Notes: a model not told the origin generated them from the sequence alone. DNA of 64,000 bases from Pachyseris speciosa (GCA_016490735.1 JAEMWC010000375.1:685001-749000), one strand, 5' to 3'; numbered from the stretch's first letter, positions 1 through 12,719 are shown. A program made the numbers and translations.

Positions 1-392
1 TTCTCAGTAAGCAAAAAATAGGCCCTCGATTCTCAGTATACTACTAACTATATTTCTTATAATTCACCGGAAGTGACGTCATAAAATCATACTGTTTGTT
101 CATTTTATATTAACACACAATTATTATTTCTTAAATGACAACATTAACCTTAATTTGGCACTTCAGATCGAATTCCCGTGTCTGCAATGAGATTTCAATG
201 CATTCCCCGGGCTATTTCAGATGGGGAGCCTATTGCCCAATTCAAGGTCACGTGACAGCCTTTAGCTACCAGTACAGACTTGCTGTCATATATTTTTGGA
301 TTCTACTGATGATAAGCTTTAATTTGATATATGATAGCCTTTGCCACCTCAGGTGGTACTGATCCTCCATTTTTAGCCACTTGGCTCATGGA
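1..392. other. Intergenic, no gene recognised
   Basis: AT-rich sequence without a coding region I can support. Its right edge is where the LINE reverse transcriptase similarity on the minus strand stops abruptly. Confidence 0.4.
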
Positions 393-1262
393 CTATGGAA
401 TTCCAGTTACCGAGTTCTTCTTGGATGAAATATGGTCATTGTCAATATGCGTTGTTTGTGTTCGGTTAGCCAAATACGACGAGAACCACTCGTGTGCAAT
501 ACCTCTGATCCCATAATGGTGTAATTCATCAAGTAAAATAGTGTGGTTGACAGTATCAAACGCTTTCTTCAAGTCGAGAAAAATGCCACATGTAAACATT
601 TTCTTGTCCATATTTGTTTGTATCGTATTCACTATGTCCAAAATTGCATGCTGAGTGGAAGATTTTTCTCTAAAGCCATACTGGGCTTTATATAAAAGTT
701 CATTATCTTCGATGTATGATTTCAATCGATAATACATAATTTTTTCAAAACTTTCATTCAGCGAAATAGGACGGTAGTTGCTGGGGTCTGTCTCATCGTC
801 GCCTTTGTATACTGGGATAATTTTTGCATGTTTTAACTTGTAAGGATATTTTCCAGCTTGAACAGAGAGGTTGATGAGCTCAGTTAAGGTTGAAGAGAGT
901 ATGCTCTTTGCACATTTCAGAACGCGAATAGGGCACGAATATAGCCCGTAAGCCTTGTTTGATGGTAGGTGCGAGATTTCTAGCTCAATGTCTGACGAAA
1001 TGACCGGTTCAAAGAAAAAGGAATTGGTGAAATTAGTATTTGTTAAGTATTCGTTATAGTGACAATTACTCTCTGGTACATTTGCCGCTAATTTTTGGCC
1101 AACCGTAGAAAAGAAATCATTTAGCACATTCGGAATTTCCGCTGGGTTACGCGTCACACCAATCCCATTCAGTCGTTTAAGGCCAACAATGGGTTTAGAC
1201 TTTCTTTTGTTGCGGTTAATTACCTCGTTGATTCCAGTCCACGTTTTCTTCATATCGCTCAT
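393..1262 (-). pseudogene. LINE reverse transcriptase, 5' half of RT domain only
   Basis: The 289-residue frame carries early RT motifs: a KIIPVYKGD...NYRPISL segment, a QYGFR segment and motif A as FLDLKKAFDTV with its catalytic aspartate. The N-terminal part is the linker that follows the endonuclease. The frame stops straight after GIP, so motif C (the YADD/FADD aspartates) is absent and the enzyme cannot be active. The LSL to NESFEKI segment looks shortened compared with usual LINE proteins. It continues the endonuclease frame found at 1378-2490 after a frameshift. Confidence 0.85.
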
Positions 1263-1377
1263 ATGTTGTGTAAAATATGTGTGGTAATAAAGCTTCTTGC
1301 TATGTCGAGTAAGGGTTGTAATTTTGTTTCTATAGAATTTGTATTTGTCGATATCCCCTGAGGCGAATAGAGCGTTC

Positions 1378-2490
1378 TTAATGTTTATAGATTCGAGTTA
1401 GATTCGAGTATTGCTTGAATTTACGTTTTGATAAAAGTTTGAGCGGAGCATGTTTATTTAGTAGTTTGTTAAGTTTGTTATAAAGTTTTGAAAAAGCGAT
1501 ATCAATATTTCCGTGTGTTCTTGCAAGAATCGATTCCCAATCGACTTGCACTACTTCAGAGTTAAAATCTTCTTCTGAGAACCTAGAGAAGTCACGCACC
1601 ATAGTTTTTTGGGGGAGATTCTTTTCATAGAAGAATTCAGTCAAACAAAATTGAGAGTAGTGATCGTTTATGTCCGAGATTATGTTGCCACTTGTGATTT
1701 TCCCGCAATTTTTATTTACAAAAATATTGTCAATTAGCGTGGCCGAGCTGCTGTATACTTTAGCTGGTTTATCAATCGTTGGAATAAAGGAGTAGTTTTG
1801 TAAGGTGAGTAAAAACTCTTTAGTGAAATTGCATGTTTCGGCATTGAGGAGGTTTATGTCGCCCATCATAAAAACTGTCTTGTCGGACTTACTAAATCTC
1901 TCGAGGGCTTTATCAAAATATCCTAAAAAGGTCTCTGGAGCGTTGTGCTGTCTGTAGATTATTCTACAGATAATATTGCTTTTCTTTTCAAAGAGAAACT
2001 CGACCCAGAGAGCTTGGAAGGCGTTGGTTGACGTTTTCTCTATTATCTTATATTTAAATTTGTCACTAATAAACATACCAACACCTCCAGCGGAAAGAGG
2101 TGACGGAACGAATTCAAATTCATAACCTGACAGAGTTGTTCTAGCCTGCGTCGCAGACGTAACAAAACCCCGGTTGGTAGCGACGCTACTAACCGGGGTT
2201 TTGTTACGTCTGCGACGCAGGCTAAGTTGTTCTGGCTGATCAGAATTTGCAATTTTAGTCTCAGTTATTCCTATAACACTAAAGTGATACTCCAGTTCGT
2301 TTAAAAGATGAGTTTCTAAGCTTTCAAAATTTCGTTTCAGGCTTCTTACATTGTTGTGAAATAAAGAAAACTTCGGGATTCCATTTCTTGTATCATTCAA
2401 GCTATTTTTCATTACATGGAAACAATGCGGAGCGGTCATTTCACGAACTGAGATGATCACATTAACTGCTCTAACTGTCTTCGCTTTCAT
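1378..2490 (-). pseudogene. LINE endonuclease domain with palindrome insertion
   Basis: Exonuclease-endonuclease-phosphatase type domain of a LINE ORF2. Visible motifs in order: FHNNVRSL near the N terminus, GITETK with the catalytic glutamate, GGVGMFIS, FMMGDINLLNAE (GDxN), TLIDNIF and SDINDHYSQ. About 27 codons between the GITETK and GGVGMF motifs come from an 82-bp palindrome (2143-2224) flanked by a 9-bp repeat. The frame stays open across it although the insertion plus duplication adds 91 bp, so another small indel must compensate. The frame ends about 120 bp before the RT frame begins. The first part (about 20 residues) has no similarity I know, so the start is uncertain. Confidence 0.8.
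2143..2224. repeat. 82-bp near-perfect palindrome (MITE-like) inside the LINE
   Basis: The sequence begins AGCCTGCGTCGCAGACG and ends with its reverse complement; the arms meet at a short centre around 2180-2190. It is flanked by the 9-bp direct repeat AGTTGTTCT (2134-2142 and 2225-2233), as expected of a target-site duplication. Relatives with the same AGCCTGCG/CGCAGGCT ends occur at 27626-27713 and, decayed, at 57673-57726. Confidence 0.8.
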
Positions 2491-2997
2491 AGCCTTCGAT
2501 TGCAGTATCGGCTTTTAGGTATCCCCGGGAATACACAGTCGCGTCTTTGACCGGCTCGCAACATATTTGAATGCGCTGTAAATTTCTTACAGAAACTAGA
2601 TTAGCACAGTCATGGCAAGGATTTCCATGCCTTTTAAAGGGATAAAAAGCAAGATACACTTGATTGGTTGTGATTTATTTCGTAGAAGCTGGAACGCACG
2701 CAAGCGAAATTTGATTCGCACTCGTATACAAATTTGACCTGAATTGTTGATTCAGTGCTTTGTTCTACAACCGAAAGGAAGCTTGAAATTCCCATATTTT
2801 GCAATGAAACGGCATTCTCGTAATACCTACGTACAAAGGGTGCGTGTGGCCGCCACAGCCGAAGTATTACGCACTGCAAAATCAAATACGGTAGATTTTG
2901 TTTTTGTAAACATACAGGACTTTTGCGGGGAAAAGACAGCTTTCTGACATAATTATGCAATTTACAATTTTTACTGCTGGTGTGAAACGGTCCAAAG
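2491..2997. other. Intergenic, no gene recognised
   Basis: Upstream side of the LINE fragment. Short open frames on both strands have no recognisable domain. Confidence 0.3.
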
Positions 2998-3955
2998 GCA
3001 AGTTCTTAAGAGCGGATGTCTGTAAATATCGACCAGAGGTAGGAATTATATACCCTAGGTATTCTATTAATGAAAATATAAATTTTACTTTCATCGGATG
3101 AATATTTTGGTCATATGGATGGTGTCAAGTTCGGGCGCTTTATAACCTCTGCCAGATCGCTTTTTCGAGGCCCTAGACCGGGCTACGGAAAGAGCTCAAT
3201 TTGAATCTAACTGAAATATCATTCAAGCGGCAAAGTTTCTTATCACATTTAAGAGGATTGAATACGCATTTTGAGTGGTCGTGCCCTTGAATTGATTGCG
3301 ACTAGAATATTTTACAGATTTTTAAATATTTACAAAATTTTGAGGATTTCGCGGGAGGAAAATTTTGTCGAAATTCAAAGGCCTAAAATCACACCCGGTA
3401 CCTAATTTCAAACAACAAAAACCATCCCAAATTAAAAAGCAATGTCAAAGCTTTCAAAATATGTTTTTGAAACTTTGGCCAACATATGAAATGAATTTTT
3501 GGGAACGCGAAATTCACGGAGCACTTGAGTGAAATTTGACCCTTCTGACTTGACAGTTTTGAGGTTCGGCGCGACACAAATCAATACTCAAACAAATATT
3601 TCAGCCAAAATAAGTGTAATTTATGCAATCTCAAGTCTTACAGTTATACATACATGTTTTATAGACATTGAATACAAAATTTACAACAATTTTTAGCCGA
3701 AAAGAACTCATATCTCAGCTTTTAGGTACTAAACTTGCCTCGCCATATAAATGTGAACATGCACTGGGTCAAGTTCTTATCACTCAAAGCCAATAGTTTA
3801 AAATCTACACCAAATATCTATCCTGTGTAGCATATAATCAGGTGTTTGTTTGTACCTTTTGTCCATTTTCGTCCTCATTTCCGCAAAATCGATGTGTCAC
3901 GAGTCTTGTGTAGGTGCTGTTGCGTGATTCGAGATTGTGTTGCATAACATAACAA
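2998..3955 (+). repeat. Left inverted arm of the 3.0-7.7 kb element
   Basis: Matches the reverse complement of 6645-7675 with scattered substitutions and indels. Confidence 0.75.
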
Positions 3956-6644
3956 AGGGACAGCTGAACGGAGATCGAACCCAGGACCCGGGACACAGGC
4001 ACTTCGTCTACATGAGCTTGTTAGGAAAAAATAAATTCTAGATTGAAAAAAATAAATAAATAAATAAAATGCAAATCACAATAGAACGCTGATAACCTGA
4101 ACTCGTCAGACTTCTCCTGCCCACTTGTCTGATGCCTTTTTTCTTGCAGTACAGTAGTCTTTATAGATCGTTTTCATCGTCACGCAAAAAACCCGGCGTA
4201 CAAGAATAAATTCCGAAACCGTTCCATGAAAGAAGCCAAGAGAATGAGATGCGACAAAAAACTAGCAAATGAGCAATTCCACAAGCCTCAGATCTGTGTG
4301 GCACACCGTTTCTGAGTTATCTGCCTAAACTTTTAATTTTCACGCAACTTTAAAGAGCGTAATTGTATGCAGACGCCATATACAATGAAGTAAGTACATG
4401 TACAAGTAAGGTACCCCAAATCAACCAATACAGTGTACATTAACTTATGCGATAAAGGGTTTTTTTTTTTTGTTTCTGAGCTACTATACATATACATATT
4501 CGAATTCTTGAAATGTTAACTGCTGAAAATCATATGGGAAAACTATTTTTCAGCCATACAGCTGACCTATCTTGGTCACGCAGTATGAAAATTTCCGTTC
4601 TTTAAAATCTAAAGACGTTAAGGAACTGGAAACTCGAGAAAATAATTATTTGTAGGTTATCTTCAACCTGATGTAAATAAAAACTCAGAAAACCTTGCTA
4701 TTTTGAGTTTAGAATTTGATGATGTCACTGTAGGAAAGTAAACCACGCCCTGACTCGTAGCACTAATTCGAACTGTAACTTTTGCCGACAGCGCCATCCG
4801 ATACCAGAATCCTGGTGGTGCTTCGGGCAAATCGACATTTCAAAGCTCGAATCATGAAATTAAAATATACCTGGAATAAAAATGAAAATAAACATAATGG
4901 GAACTGCAATTTAGGTATATCAGGAGCGCATGGGTATATCCATTGCCCGACTGAGCAAATATTGCAAGAATCGCTTAGGGACAAGGGTAACACTTATCTT
5001 CTTTCCGGTGCAGTCGATGTCCGCCTAGGCCTTAAAAGACACGAGAGATAATAGCAAAATACATTCCAAAGGGAGAGGCTTTTTTTTTTTTTTTATCATA
5101 GAGGGGAGCAGATGCTTATTGCTTTGATACGTGATCGTTCATAGCACGAATTTTTCCAGCAAAGGAAGCAAAGGTAAAATTTATGGGCAAAATGTTATAT
5201 CACACGATATCTTTTCAGTCCCAAGTTTATTCACAATCCTCAAGACATGCTCAAGGATCCAGCCTTGTTTTATTTCCAGCTCCTTTGGGAATGAGTGCAA
5301 AGTGTGCTGGTTCCCTCTGCATGTTATCAAATCTGTTTTATTCGCAGGCTACCTTGCCTTACCGGGGACTACCGTAGAAGTACGAAGTCCCTTATTCTTA
5401 AAAAGCAAAATAATCTTCATGAACGTACAGCTCTCAGAATACAGAATATCAGCCCCTTGACCCTAAAAGTTGACTTTTTTTCAGAACTAAGTTCCGGTTG
5501 TATGTTGTGTAGAACTTGGGTATGGAACTGAAGAAAGCATAAAACCGGGTCGGGTAAAAGATTTTTCTTCAATCTTACAGCGTATATCTTTATCTCAGTA
5601 TGCTGTGGGGGCTGGCCATCAATTATTTCAGAGGAAGAGTGCAAAAAATAAAAATAAAATAAAACTGAATTTCTCGTGGAATGTGCATGGATGTTCCTTA
5701 TCTTGGCCAATCAGCAAGCACTTTATAATTCCTGATCGCTCTTTCACTAAAGAAAATACCAAAAAGATCAGAGCGAGAGCAAGGAAATTGTATGTAGAGA
5801 GTTATACATTATTTCTAGCTTGCAAAACAGCGTTATACGCTTTTGACACCCTTTGATTAATAAATCAAGTTATGAGGTAATAGGTAAACCTACTTATTTT
5901 TACCTGCCTTGCAACTCCGGTGCGCGCGTGCACAACACCATAGTAGAGCTTATTAAACACGAGAGTAAAAAGAAGGTGTGCCTCAACCTTACCAACCCTC
6001 GCTAATACCAGCTCTGCTTCCGTCTTCAAACCACAGTTAGCAATACTGACTTGTAGGGTGTCTGTGAAGTGGAGCTCAATTGACCGATTGCAGTCTCTGA
6101 TACGCACGTACTCAGTGTGCCCGGGTATTTGCTACTTGAAGCGCACTTTCTTCCAACCAACGCTCCATATTCACATGCTGTATCGTCCACATTAGCGATC
6201 AGATGTGTTCTAGCTGGCAATGAAGCTTTCTTACTTTCAATGCTAGAGAAAACTATATACCACGAAACTACGCTACCAAAATGGATGCCGCAAGCACAAG
6301 ATTAGACTGTATTGGGACGTTGTTATTTGTGCACATGCTTTATATAATGAGGTGTTAAAAAAGTATTGCACAACGTATTAGGTTATCTCCTCATTTGATA
6401 GACAATCAGGACAAATAAAAAAGTGCTTGACTAAAACAAACAAACAAAAACAACAAATTATTTACATTGCACCAGTGGATTGTTTGCCACGTAAATGTAA
6501 TCATGTAATCATGGTACAACGGCAACGTATGAAAATTTGAGTTTCAGCTCATTCCATTGGCGCAACTATAACATGTAGATCAGTGATGGAATTTTTTTCA
6601 CAACCCGGAAATAAAACTGAAGTAGCCGGATCTCCTTGCGTTTC

Positions 6645-7675
6645 AAGTTACGGACACCACAATCTCGACGCACGCAACAACTGTTTCACGAGACGCGTGA
6701 CACGTCGAGCGTGTGTGCGGGCATTTCGCTGTAGTGTTTGGATCTTTTTTGCAGAAATGAAGACGAACAGGGACAAAAAGGTACAAACAAACATATCGTG
6801 CACCTGATTATATACTAAGCAGAATAGATATTTGGTGTAGATTGGCTTTAAGTGATAAGAACATGATCCAGTGCATGTTCACATATATTTAGCGAGGCAA
6901 GTTTAGTACCTAAAAGCTGGGATATGCCGGAGTACTTCTCGGCTGAAAATTGTTGTAAATTTTATTCAATGTCTATGAAACATGTATGTATAACTGTACG
7001 AATTGAGATTGCATAAATTACACTTATTTTGGCTGAAATATTTGTTTGAGTATTGATTTGTGTCGCGCCGAACCTCAAAACTGTCAAGTCAGAAGGGTCA
7101 AATTTCACTCAAGTGCTCCGTGAATTTCGCGTTCCCAAAATTTCATTTCATATGTTGCCCAAAGTTTCAAAAACATAGTTTGAAAGCTTTGACATTGCTT
7201 TTTAATGTGGAACGGTTTTTGTTGTTTGAAATTAGGTACCGGGTGTGATTTTAGGCCTTTGAATTTCGACAAAATTTTCCTCCCGCGAAATCCTCAAAAT
7301 TTTGTAAATATTTAAAAATCTGTAAAATATTCTAGTCGCAATCAATTCAAGGGCACGACCACTCAAAATGCGTGTTAAAACCTCTTGAATGTGATAAGAA
7401 GCTTTGTTGCTTGAATGATATTTCAGTTAGATTCAAATTGAGCTCTTTCCGTAGCCCGGTCTAGGGCCTCGAAAAAGCGATCTGGCAGAGATTATAAAGC
7501 GCTCGAACTTGACACCATCCATATGACCAAAATATTCATCCGATGAAAGTAAAATTTATATTTTCATTAATAGAATACTTAGGGTAGTCCACAGAATTTT
7601 TTTCGGATTTTCCGAAATTTTTATAATTCCTACCTCTGGTCGATATTTACAGACATCCGCTCTTAAAGACCTTAA
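6645..7675 (-). repeat. Right inverted arm of the 3.0-7.7 kb element
   Basis: Reverse-complement partner of 2998-3955. The inner part near 6645-6840 is less well conserved. Confidence 0.75.
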
Positions 7676-8256
7676 ATAACCATTGAAGGCATGCTTTTGG
7701 ATATACAAAATTAAAACTTAATTAATAATTAAGGGTCGTGCGTTAAGTTAAAACGAAGAATATTTCTCATTGCAAACTTGTGTTTAAATTGTGACTAGAC
7801 GCGATGACGCCACTCAAAAATATTTTTAGATTGTGTTATTTTCGTTACAAATAATTATTTCGAACACTGAAAGTACTGAAAACGGCCTCGCGAATGCAGC
7901 TTTATTTGTGTCAAACATTTTCGTCGTCAATTCCCGTACACACTTTTTGTTGGAAAACCTTATTTTTCTGTGACTAGCAGCTAAGAAAAACATTTTAAAA
8001 ATTTCAAAACTTTCTACAAACGTGTCGATTTGTCGAGAAAACGAACTGAATTTATAACGCAGTCTGCCACACGCACACCACGTAATCAATTAAGACTGCA
8101 ATTACATCTACAGCCTGTGCCCCAGTAAAGAGCTCCAAACGTACACTTTATACGTGAGACAAAGCCGGTCCAACATGGAGAAAATCGAAGCCATTCCACT
8201 TCAATTCGCCTGCAGGGAAGATACCGTCGATCGAAGCTCCCGAGTCTTCAGTCAAA

Positions 8257-8472
8257 TCAAGTGCCGGTTTTCAACAAATAAACAAATCTTTTTCCGGTCC
8301 ACGTCTCGACAGTGTGTGACTCGTCTACGATGATCGCACATATTTCTCGGTGAAGCGGTGAATCTCTTTTCTTTAATGAAGATATAAATGGCTTAGAAAG
8401 AACCTTTTCCGCAGAACCGTAAACAATCTTGTTTTTCCTGTTCTCCACATCATCCAAGTTGGAAATCTCCAA
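8257..8472 (-). pseudogene. RecQ-like DExH helicase fragment
   Basis: A 71-residue frame holds a helicase motif II block IIVDESHTVETWTGKR preceded by a conserved lead-in (KIVYGSAEKVLS). This arrangement is typical of RecQ-like helicases expanded in cnidarian genomes. Only this part of the first RecA-like lobe survives. The sequence upstream on the minus strand (8473-8560) looks related but in another frame, and no motif I (Walker A), HRDC or zinc-binding part is visible. Read as a dead gene fragment; a real exon of a spliced gene is less likely. Confidence 0.6.
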
Positions 8473-8627
8473 GCATTGTTGCTTTCAATCCAATTGATGC
8501 TCCTTCTGCCAACTAGTCATGAACGATGCTACGCTCGAAACCTTTCCAGATAATTTTCTTTCACACGAACAAACAGCTGGAATATCAGGCTCTTCCAAAT
8601 CCATTCGGCAGATATGCCACGTACTAA

Positions 8628-8651
8628 AGAACAGAACAGAACAGAACAGAA
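8628..8651. repeat. (ACAGA)n microsatellite
   Basis: Nearly five units of AACAG/ACAGA in a row. Confidence 0.8.
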
Positions 8652-8895
8652 TCTTTATTTATACACCATAAGACTGAATTAAAGCTAACATATAGATTTA
8701 GCCAAGACTTAAGGCGGAGTTTCGCGATTATAATTTTTTTTACTGGTATTGAACAACTTTGCATGGCTTCCCTTGCATCAATATTTTATGTTTAGAGCAG
8801 TCAACAGGAATTGACCGCGGTTCAACAACCTAACTGAAAACATTAAAACATTACAAGAAAACAATACACGACGCGTATGTTTGTTCCAAAACAAA

Positions 8896-9240
8896 CTAGT
8901 TAAACAATCAAAAAACGATCAAACATTTTCATCGAACATCGTGTTGGGCGAGCATGTTTGACCGTTTAGCTTCTCTTTCCATGTTTGATCTCATCCAACA
9001 TTTCGCGTTACGAACAAATGTTTGATCGTTTAGCCATCCCAACCAACAAACGAGCACAGCCGGTAAAAAGCAACCAAATGAACCACATAACGTCCACATT
9101 TCAGCAATAATACGCAAAAAATCGTTCTGTGGACTCACTCTGTCTAGTGTTTGGTCAAACATTGTTTGTGCGTTTAGCCACCCAACGTTATATTTTGACA
9201 AACACGATGTTAAATGAAAATGTTTGATCGTTTAGCCAGG
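8896..9240. mobile_element. Small inverted-repeat element (MITE-like)
   Basis: The left end (ACGATCAAACATTTTCATC near 8914) and the right end (GATGTTAAATGAAAATGTTT near 9206) are inverted copies. The motif TGTTTGATCGTTTAGCC recurs inside at about 9019 and 9220, with a variant near 8957. No coding capacity. Ends are approximate. Confidence 0.5.
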
Positions 9241-11027
9241 GCTTTAATTTCTAATTTTATGAGGACTCATTGCAATTACGTGTTAATAGGATAAGGGCAA
9301 ATGTTTCTTAACCCTTTTGAGGCCCGGACATCGAAAAACAGTCAGCCAAGCGGAGTAAAAGCACTCCTTCGCTTGCAAGCAAAACAAGCAAACAATTCAA
9401 CTACTTCTTTCCAGAACGAGTAGAGATGACTGCTATTTACATCCAATCGAGAGAAAAATACAAATTTCATTCCTGAACCAAAGTAACAACGACTAAACCA
9501 AATGCTAAGCTTCAATTTATTTAATTCACCTTTGTTGTAGAGATTCCTACCACTTGAAAATACGCCTCCACTTTAGTAAAAGCACGATTCTCCAAAAATA
9601 GCCAGCGGTTTGTCCAAAGAAAGAACTTCTTCCGCTAAGTTTGAGCCACTCGTTCCTCCCTTTAATGCCGGTGAACTATTAAGTGACCTTTCTTGGTGAG
9701 CTGCAGGATGCCGTGGTAAAGTGAAACCCCTTGAAGCGTTGAATCATGTTATTTTTGAACCGTACAATCCCAGCGCCATTCAAGTCGATCCAAGTTTTAA
9801 GCGTTTCCTGAGACAAATCTTTTGCTCTTCCTTTTCATCACTTTAAATTCACCTTCCGGAGTATCTTTCAACTAGTTCCTGATTTTTATTCCTTTTACGC
9901 CAATTAAAAGACAAACTTCGAAGAAGATGAAGTTGTTTTGCTCAAAGTAAAGAAACCAGCTGAACGTGGAATTTCGAGCCGCAGAAAGCGAGCGAAAAAT
10001 TAAGCCTGGTTTTGGTTTGAGTGTCCCACACCTGGCTTGAGCCTGCCGTACCTGGTCAGTGGTCAACTTAAAAAAATCTGATCTCGATGAACTTTAAACT
10101 TGAGCCCGCGATATGGTCACGTGATACTGGTGAGCGGATGCCTTATTTTGACAGGTGTCAATTGACGATAACATAGATGTCCAATATCAAAGATGAACGC
10201 TGTAAACTAGATGGTCAGCTGGAGTATGGCTGCCGCCGTTGATCTCAAAAAAATACAGTGTGATCTCTTTTAAACACGAAGACGCGCTATAAAAGGAAAA
10301 GCTTTGCCCACTGTTTCATGTGCATTGTAGTTTTACTGTCACCATTGTGCGATGGCGTAAGCAAACCATTTCGAATTAATTCAAAATTAGCGCCATAAAT
10401 CGAAACGCTCAAACATTGGTACGGCATTTTCCGAACATACAAACCTCTTCACATATTCTTCCATGGCGATAAAAGTCACTGAGGAATTCGAAAACAAGAA
10501 AGACACAAAATACTACAAACTTGTTGCTCAGAAGCGGTCTTTTATTGCACAAATTTTCACGGAGTTCTGTATGGGTCGACGGCCGGTTGATTGACAAATG
10601 ATCCGAACTTACCTTAGGTACCGCTCCTTGTATAGCGCGTCGTGTTTAATTTCCGGTGCTAAAAGCATCTACTGTTCTGTGGCGCGAAAACCTACTGTAT
10701 TGCAAGTCTAAAATATCCTTGCTGCTCAAGTTTTGTTTTTAGCCATCGAATAGGGAGCTCGCCTCCTGTGAAACAATACTCTTGTGGGATTTCTACACCG
10801 CAGCCGGCCCCTCTGTTTACACGCTTGCCTTTCACAACTGCTCTACCCTTGTTTGTCGCTCTCTTGAGAGATTTGCAAGCCATAAGGCCATAAGCTTGGG
10901 AACATGTCCAAGAACTGTTTCATTTTTTAATGCAACTTCACATGTGCGCTGTTTTCAACAATCATTTTGCTATATAGAGTCAATAAATCACGTTGACTGC
11001 CACTTCTCCCCAGTTTATATTATGTCT
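9241..11027. other. Intergenic, no gene recognised
   Basis: Only short open frames without domains. Nothing else stands out. Confidence 0.3.
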
Positions 11028-11106
11028 CTATTAAACAGCCAACCTCTATTAAGCGGCCAGTTTTCAACGTCAAAGAGGGTGGCCGCTTAATGCAGGTCGC
11101 ACTGTA
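11028..11106. repeat. Short DNA-element remnant with AAGCGGCC inverted motif
   Basis: CTCTATTAAGCGGCCA at about 11044 and GGTGGCCGCTTAATGCAGG at about 11078 form an imperfect inverted repeat, the style of a small TIR element end. Confidence 0.35.
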
Positions 11107-11162
11107 GCAGAAAGTTTAAACGTTATTCAGTGCTCATCAGTTACTGCGTTTGGCTTCTTCAG

Positions 11163-11197
11163 ATTGCAGCTCTAGATGATGAAAAGCAAAGCCAGAG
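11163..11197 (+). other. Possible 35-bp micro-exon
   Basis: A pyrimidine-rich acceptor ending TTCTTCAG is followed by 35 open bases and a good donor (AG then GTACGT). No neighbouring exon was identified, so this is a weak call. Confidence 0.18.
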
Positions 11198-12404
11198 GTA
11201 CGTTATTGAAAACAGCATTGAAATTTTAGTAAGAGACATTTTGTTAGCAATTTGTAAAGGTAATCACATGATTTCGAGTGCAATTTGAAATAAATAAGTA
11301 CGAATAAATTTTTCAAAGACTCACAAAATTGCACGAGCCTGTAGGGCTAACCTTTTTTTCCGGTCACCTACCGTGGAAAATTGCCACGCAAACGCTCTTG
11401 CTTCAAACAGTTCATTGGTTTATCATTATGTCGCATATTCTCCGGCTTTGACTAAGTTTACTTGACCCATTGTCATAGCCAAAACACTAAAGGCACACAA
11501 CCTTCATGAAGCAAAGCAACTTTTTCGCATCCGATGTTTCCCGCGCAAATCGCCCTGGTTGGCTGAATTCGCATTAATATACTGTCAACGTTCTTATCCG
11601 GTGCAAATAGGTTTTCTTTCCAATTTCTCTGCGACTATACACTCGTTTTTAATTATGTTTCTGTTGCTTGAAAGATCATAGTAAAAAGTTCAATTTTGTG
11701 GAGAAAAATAAAAATCGAAAACTTTATACCCTGAACGTACACGGTAACGTTAAATATTTGTATCAGTTGAAATATGGTATAGAACGAGGACTAGAAACAC
11801 ATTTATAACCACAGTTCCAACAAACCATCGATTACAAACTATGCTGTGATTTCAAGGAGCGCTATGGTTCCCGGCCGTCATCGACTCGCGCTATCGCGTA
11901 TTCCGCGCGTGTGGTGGTTAGGTCAACTGGAGACACAGATTGTACGAAAGCTCTCTCAGAATTTTATCTTTTGCCTCTTCTCTCTTTTATTTAATGTTAA
12001 ATTTTAAAACTGAAATCCGAAGCTCACTAGTCGTGAGAATTAATAGTTAATACTTGAGAACTCGAGAGGAGTCCAAGACATTCATGTCGCGTCAGCTTCC
12101 GAGGTGCCTAAAGAGATTGTGTCTTGAAATCGAACGGATCCCTTCCAAAACCTAGATAAAGACAGACACATAGGTAAATCTATTCTTTTTTTTTTTTTTA
12201 TTGTAATAGTATCAATAGCCTAAAGCTGATAAATAGCTAGCGCCCGGACTTCCTGTGTCCTTGTTTTATTCTCTGTTCAGCTGGCAGCTGCCACGGGCTA
12301 TTCTATGACAAATTTCATTACCTTTAAGCGAATGGAGCTCAAAGAAGCAGCGCAACTAAACTCGCGCAAACTGACAACCTTGATAATTTGAATAATGATC
12401 ATGA

Positions 12405-12520
12405 TTTAATATATATATTTAGCCAAGCCTAAAAGCGGAGCTCCAAAAGCATTCTTTTCCTACTAGCATTTACATATAGTCTGATTGTCATATCACCCAT
12501 CTGACCTCGCTTAAGCTACA
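12405..12520 (+). repeat. Fragment of dispersed repeat family with ATATTTAGCC start
   Basis: Begins TATATATTTAGCCAAGCCTA, the same start as the copies near 16.5, 27.08 and 32.15 kb. Only the first ~115 bp are present. Confidence 0.65.
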
Positions 12521-12529
12521 GACCAAATG

Positions 12530-12712
12530 CTACGTAAAAAAATAGCATGGAAAGGTGATCTGAGCCAGTGGCACAGTGGATTTGGACCCCCCACATATTG
12601 GCAACCTCCAGTCCAGATCTGCTTGTGGATCAGATTTGAACCCCTCGTCCAAAACTGCTAGCAGATATGGACCCCCTTTAAGGATTTGCACCCCCACCCC
12701 TCCTAAAAACAA
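12530..12712 (-). repeat. GGACCCC-rich repetitive segment
   Basis: Repeated GGACCCC/GGGGTCC-type motifs (12585, 12640, 12669) with the word CTGCTAGCAG at 12655. The 60-codon open frame across it is taken as a by-product of the repeat, not a gene. Confidence 0.45.
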
Positions 12713-12719
12713 GTGTTCT

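Larger units (their letters stand above)
390..2490 (-). mobile_element. Degenerate non-LTR retrotransposon (CR1/L2/Jockey-like LINE)
   Basis: On the minus strand an apurinic-type endonuclease region (2490 to 1378) is followed by a reverse transcriptase region (1262 to 393), the normal order of a LINE ORF2. The stretch 1377-1263 continues the linker in another frame, so one frameshift separates the halves. RT similarity ends after the GIP that normally precedes the QGS motif, so the palm with FADD, the thumb and the 3' UTR are missing. Superfamily placement rests on the endonuclease and RT motif style and is approximate. Confidence 0.8.
2998..7675. mobile_element. Foldback-type element with ~1-kb inverted arms, no transposase seen
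   Basis: Roughly 2998-3955 and 6645-7675 are inverted copies of each other. Examples are the TCGCGCCGAACCTCAAAAC block near 3555 (minus sense) and 7064, and the ATCGACCAGAGG block at 3030 and 7640. The right arm holds about 40 extra bases near 7580-7620. The arms are clearly diverged, so the element is not very recent. The 2.7-kb interior shows no open frame with a transposase motif. It is either a non-autonomous long-TIR transposon or an inverted duplication; ends are known only to within a few bases and no target duplication was found. Confidence 0.65.

Noticed and set aside
3963..4025. tRNA-like B-box word GGTTCGATCTCC on the minus strand
   Set aside because: No complete cloverleaf and no clear A box; at best a SINE remnant.
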